Positions 5,682 to 7,369 of a DNA stretch of 7,369 nt are shown in pieces. Made by a program: the position numbers and the translations under genes. The notes under the pieces were generated by a model. The model was not told where the DNA came from. It saw only the letters and a program-made list of their open reading frames with translations, and made no database searches. Each line of letters opens with the position of its first letter. Within the stretch, counting starts at the first letter, position 1. Location of the stretch: contig DGDP01000145.1 of assembly GCA_002385485.1 (NCBI GenBank), positions 1 through 7,369 of the forward strand. Reading direction: 5' to 3'. The DNA is from Acetomicrobium sp. UBA3949 (GTDB lineage Bacteria > Synergistota > Synergistia > Synergistales > Acetomicrobiaceae).

Positions 5682-5718
5682 GCTATATAATCCAACCTGA
5701 AGGGAAGGCGTTTTGTTC

Positions 5719-6021
5719 ATGGGAAGTGTAAGGAGACATTACGATGAGGAATTTAAGCGCAACGCAGTAAAGTTTGCTATACCAGCGGTAAAAATATTAG
5801 TGAAATAGCTAAAGATCTTGGAATCGGTTGCAGTATGCTTGCAAGATGGAAGAGAGAACAGGAAGAATATAAATATAATGCATTTCCATGTTTATGCAAG
5901 GTCAGGCGTGGGACGGATCTAAAAGATAAAACCGCATCTTTAAGAATAAGTTAGCAATTGTCCGGGAAAAACGGGATATACTAAAAAAGCTTTGCCCATC
6001 TTTTCAAAAGTCCCGAGATAA
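5719..6021 (+). pseudogene. IS3-family orfA (helix-turn-helix subunit), frameshifted
   Basis: ATG at 5719 follows AAGGGAAGG. The frame begins GSVRRHYDEEFKRNAVKF, a classic IS3 orfA N-terminus, then stops at 5806-5808. Restoring about one lost base near 5777 recovers YTSGKNISEIAKDLGIG and then SMLARWKREQEEY, the helix-turn-helix region. Two more frame changes are needed to read the leucine-zipper part (KLAIVREKRDILKK) and the end (PIFSKVPR, stop 6019-6021). It therefore cannot make a functional protein. Confidence 0.8.
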
Positions 6022-6884
6022 AATATCGTTTTATCCTGGATAATTCAAAGGTATTTCACGTAAAGACGATGCTCTGTCTGTAAGGTATCTCGTAGTAGAA
6101 GATATTCTTGGTTAAAAAAGCCTTTAAGCCAGAGGCAAATTCAGGAAGAGATCATAAAAGACCATATAATTTATTATCTGAAACGAAAGCCGCCTAACTT
6201 ACGGGCAGCCCTAGGATGCATAGACAGATGGCAAAGAAAAGCGTCCATTCCAGCAAGAAAAGAATAGATAGAACGAATAATGAGGAACGCAGGCTTAAAG
6301 GTTGCAGGCAGACGCATATTCAATGCCGACCTACTTTGGTTCTAAAATGTCAGTAGCAAGTAACGTCCTAGATAGAAACTTTATTGCCGGATGTCCGGAT
6401 GAGAAATGGGTTATAAATTACCTACATCCATACCGACGAAGGATATCTATACCTAGCGGCCGTTATGGACCAATGCTTTAAAAAAGAATCGTGGGATACT
6501 TCAATGAAACAGCGGATGACCCAAAAACTTTTCATTGAAACCATGAATATGGCTACACGTCCGACGTCCAATGCCGGGATTGATCATCCATACCGACAGG
6601 GGTAGCTGGTAAAGCAGCTTAATAGCAGACAACTGCTCGAAAAGGAAGGATATAGTTGCGGCTCATGGTAACTGTTGGTAAATTTTCCAATGAAAAAGTT
6701 TTTAAGACCTTGAAGACAAAAATTTGTGTGCTGTAGCGGATTTAAAACCAGGGAAGAAGCAAGGATCGAGATCCTTGAGTACGTTGAGGTCTTATACAAC
6801 CGTACCAGACTGCATTCGACTCTTGGCTATAAGCCTTGAGAGCAATTTGAGAAAACATATAAAAATCCAGTAAAAGCGACTTAA
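6022..6884 (+). pseudogene. IS3-family orfB (DDE transposase), multiply frameshifted
   Basis: Recognisable pieces in changing frames: YRFILDNSKVFHVKTM (about 6022-6075), LKKPLSQRQIQEEIIKDHI (about 6114-6170), RIMRNAGLKVAGRRIFNA (about 6275-6330), KMSVASNVLDRNFIAG then CPDEKW (about 6345-6410), ITYIHTDEGYLYLAAVMD (about 6418-6472), HTDRG (about 6590-6603) and YNRTRLHSTLGYK (about 6796-6834). The stop is at 6882-6884. The first catalytic Asp, normally just before ITYI, is destroyed (AATT in place of the expected GATATT). The length between the orfA stop and the orfB stop is close to a full orfB, so decay was by small indels. No in-frame transposase can be made. Confidence 0.8.
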
Positions 6885-6915
6885 GTTGGTGTCCGCTAAA
6901 AGCGGGGGAAGTCCA
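6881..6915 (-). repeat. IS3-element right inverted repeat
   Basis: It ends GGGGGAAGTCCA at 6915. Its reverse complement begins TGGACTTCCCCC and continues through GGACACCAACTTAAG, matching the left end. It overlaps the orfB stop codon, as usual in this family. Confidence 0.75.
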
Positions 6916-7202
6916 TGGAGGCTTGATATCGGAAAGCCTCTGAAGATCGTCGGCAAGCAGGCGGTACAGATATAGATAACGTAAGAGTTGTACACGACAA
7001 GATAGAAGCCGTAAACGACCTAAAAGATAAAATAAAGATTAAGATATGGATTGCAACATAAAGGAATCCTGCGAGGCTTTAAGCATGCCCAGGTAATGAA
7101 TTGAATACGACTGCAATAAACTTTACGTTCATTCGTACCTTGGGTATTTAAGCCCTTAAAGATTTGAGAAGTCCTTTGAAAATACGGCTGCTCAAGTGGT
7201 AG
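6916..7202 (+). pseudogene. Frameshifted coding remnant, possibly a DDE transposase C-terminus
   Basis: Protein-like pieces follow one another in shifting frames: LDIGKPLKIVGKQAVQI, then DNVRVVHDKIEAVNDLKDKI, then RLRYGLQHKGILRGFKHAQV, then NTTAINFTFIRTLGI, and ALKDLRSPLKIRLLKW ending in a stop at 7200-7202. The YGL...RGF.HAQ...TAINF order resembles the last part of IS1182/IS5-like DDE transposases, but I am not certain. It does not look like the missing half of the ISL3 transposase. It is not functional as read. Confidence 0.35.
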
Positions 7203-7228
7203 CGTAACCTCTACTCATTTTTGAGGGT

Positions 7229-7266
7229 AAAAAGTGTCTTGACAAGAGGGGTGTGTTACACTTTTT
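7229..7266. repeat. Inverted repeat around a TTGACA box before the last gene
   Basis: AAAAAGTGT (7229-7237) and ACACTTTTT (7258-7266) are perfect 9-bp complements, 20 nt apart. A TTGACA (7239-7244) lies between them, but no good -10 sits 16-18 nt after it. TTACAC (7256-7261) with TATATA (7279-7284), 17 nt apart, is the better-spaced promoter. The repeat could be an operator for the 7306 gene or the end of another decayed insertion sequence. Confidence 0.4.
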
Positions 7267-7305
7267 GCACTAGAATCATATATATCATAAAAGGGGGTAC
7301 AACCG

Positions 7306-7369
7306 ATGAGAAAGTGGTTTTTGGCAGGTTTAGCGTTGGTGCTCTTTGTTTCGCCGAGCTTTGCTTTCT
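7306..7369 (+). CDS. Exported protein, N-terminal signal peptide only (runs off window)
   Basis: ATG at 7306 follows AAAAGGGGG with an 8-nt gap, a good Shine-Dalgarno site. The 21 visible codons give a short basic start (MRKW), a hydrophobic core (FLAGLALVLFV) and SPSFAF. This is a typical Sec signal peptide with a likely signal-peptidase cut after SFA. The mature protein lies outside the window, so its function cannot be judged. The gene follows mobile-element debris and may use a promoter at 7256-7284. Confidence 0.65.
   Translation, partial: MRKWFLAGLALVLFVSPSFAF

Larger units (their letters stand above)
5647..6915 (+). mobile_element. Complete but inactivated IS3-family insertion sequence
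   Basis: A 1269-bp element bounded by imperfect 35-bp inverted repeats, containing decayed orfA and orfB. Its length is typical for IS3. It interrupts the ISL3 transposase gene. The bases before it (GATC) and after it (TGGA) do not form a 3-4-bp target duplicate, so one flank has been lost or rearranged. Confidence 0.85.

Overview
The window holds three intact genes on the minus strand, a patch of damaged insertion sequences on the plus strand, and the first codons of an exported protein at the right edge. The organism is a bacterium that uses strong Shine-Dalgarno sites (AGGAGG-like before several starts) and sigma-70-type promoters. The moderately AT-rich sequence and the ISL3- and IS3-type elements fit a Firmicutes-like or related anaerobic lineage, but no gene here is a taxonomic marker and I do not name a genus.

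Positions 91-4102 form a two-gene operon read leftwards. A promoter at 4035-4063 drives a DUF2357/PD-(D/E)XK nuclease-like gene (3908-2256). Thirteen bases after its stop, behind its own Shine-Dalgarno site, comes an McrB-type AAA+ NTPase gene (2242-143). A rho-independent terminator (130-91) closes the unit. The pair is organised like a McrBC (type IV restriction) motor plus nuclease. The McrB-like protein has no N-terminal DNA-reading domain. Instead it carries about 200 extra, AT-rich residues between Walker A and the conserved segment before Walker B. The nuclease partner has a five-cysteine cluster near its N-terminus. This is the best candidate in the window for an unusual defence system.

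Positions 3909-4294 are intergenic (promoter, inverted and direct repeats). A separate leftward gene (5155-4295) with its own promoter encodes an exported or membrane-anchored protein with an OB-fold-like domain and about three TPR repeats. It is probably not part of the defence pair.

Positions 5255-6915 are nested mobile DNA. The left end of an ISL3-family element (left terminus at 5255, first 100 codons of the transposase) is cut at 5647 by a complete but dead IS3-family element (5647-6915, 35-bp imperfect terminal repeats, several frameshifts). The rest of the ISL3 element does not reappear to the right, so DNA has been lost. The ISL3 transposase start codon lies in a 12-bp stem whose left arm overlaps the predicted transcription start. 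This layout would block translation from readthrough RNA but not from the element's own transcript. Positions 6916-7202 look like a frameshifted coding remnant, possibly the tail of another DDE transposase. A short regulatory stretch and the signal peptide of a truncated exported protein (7306 onwards) finish the window.
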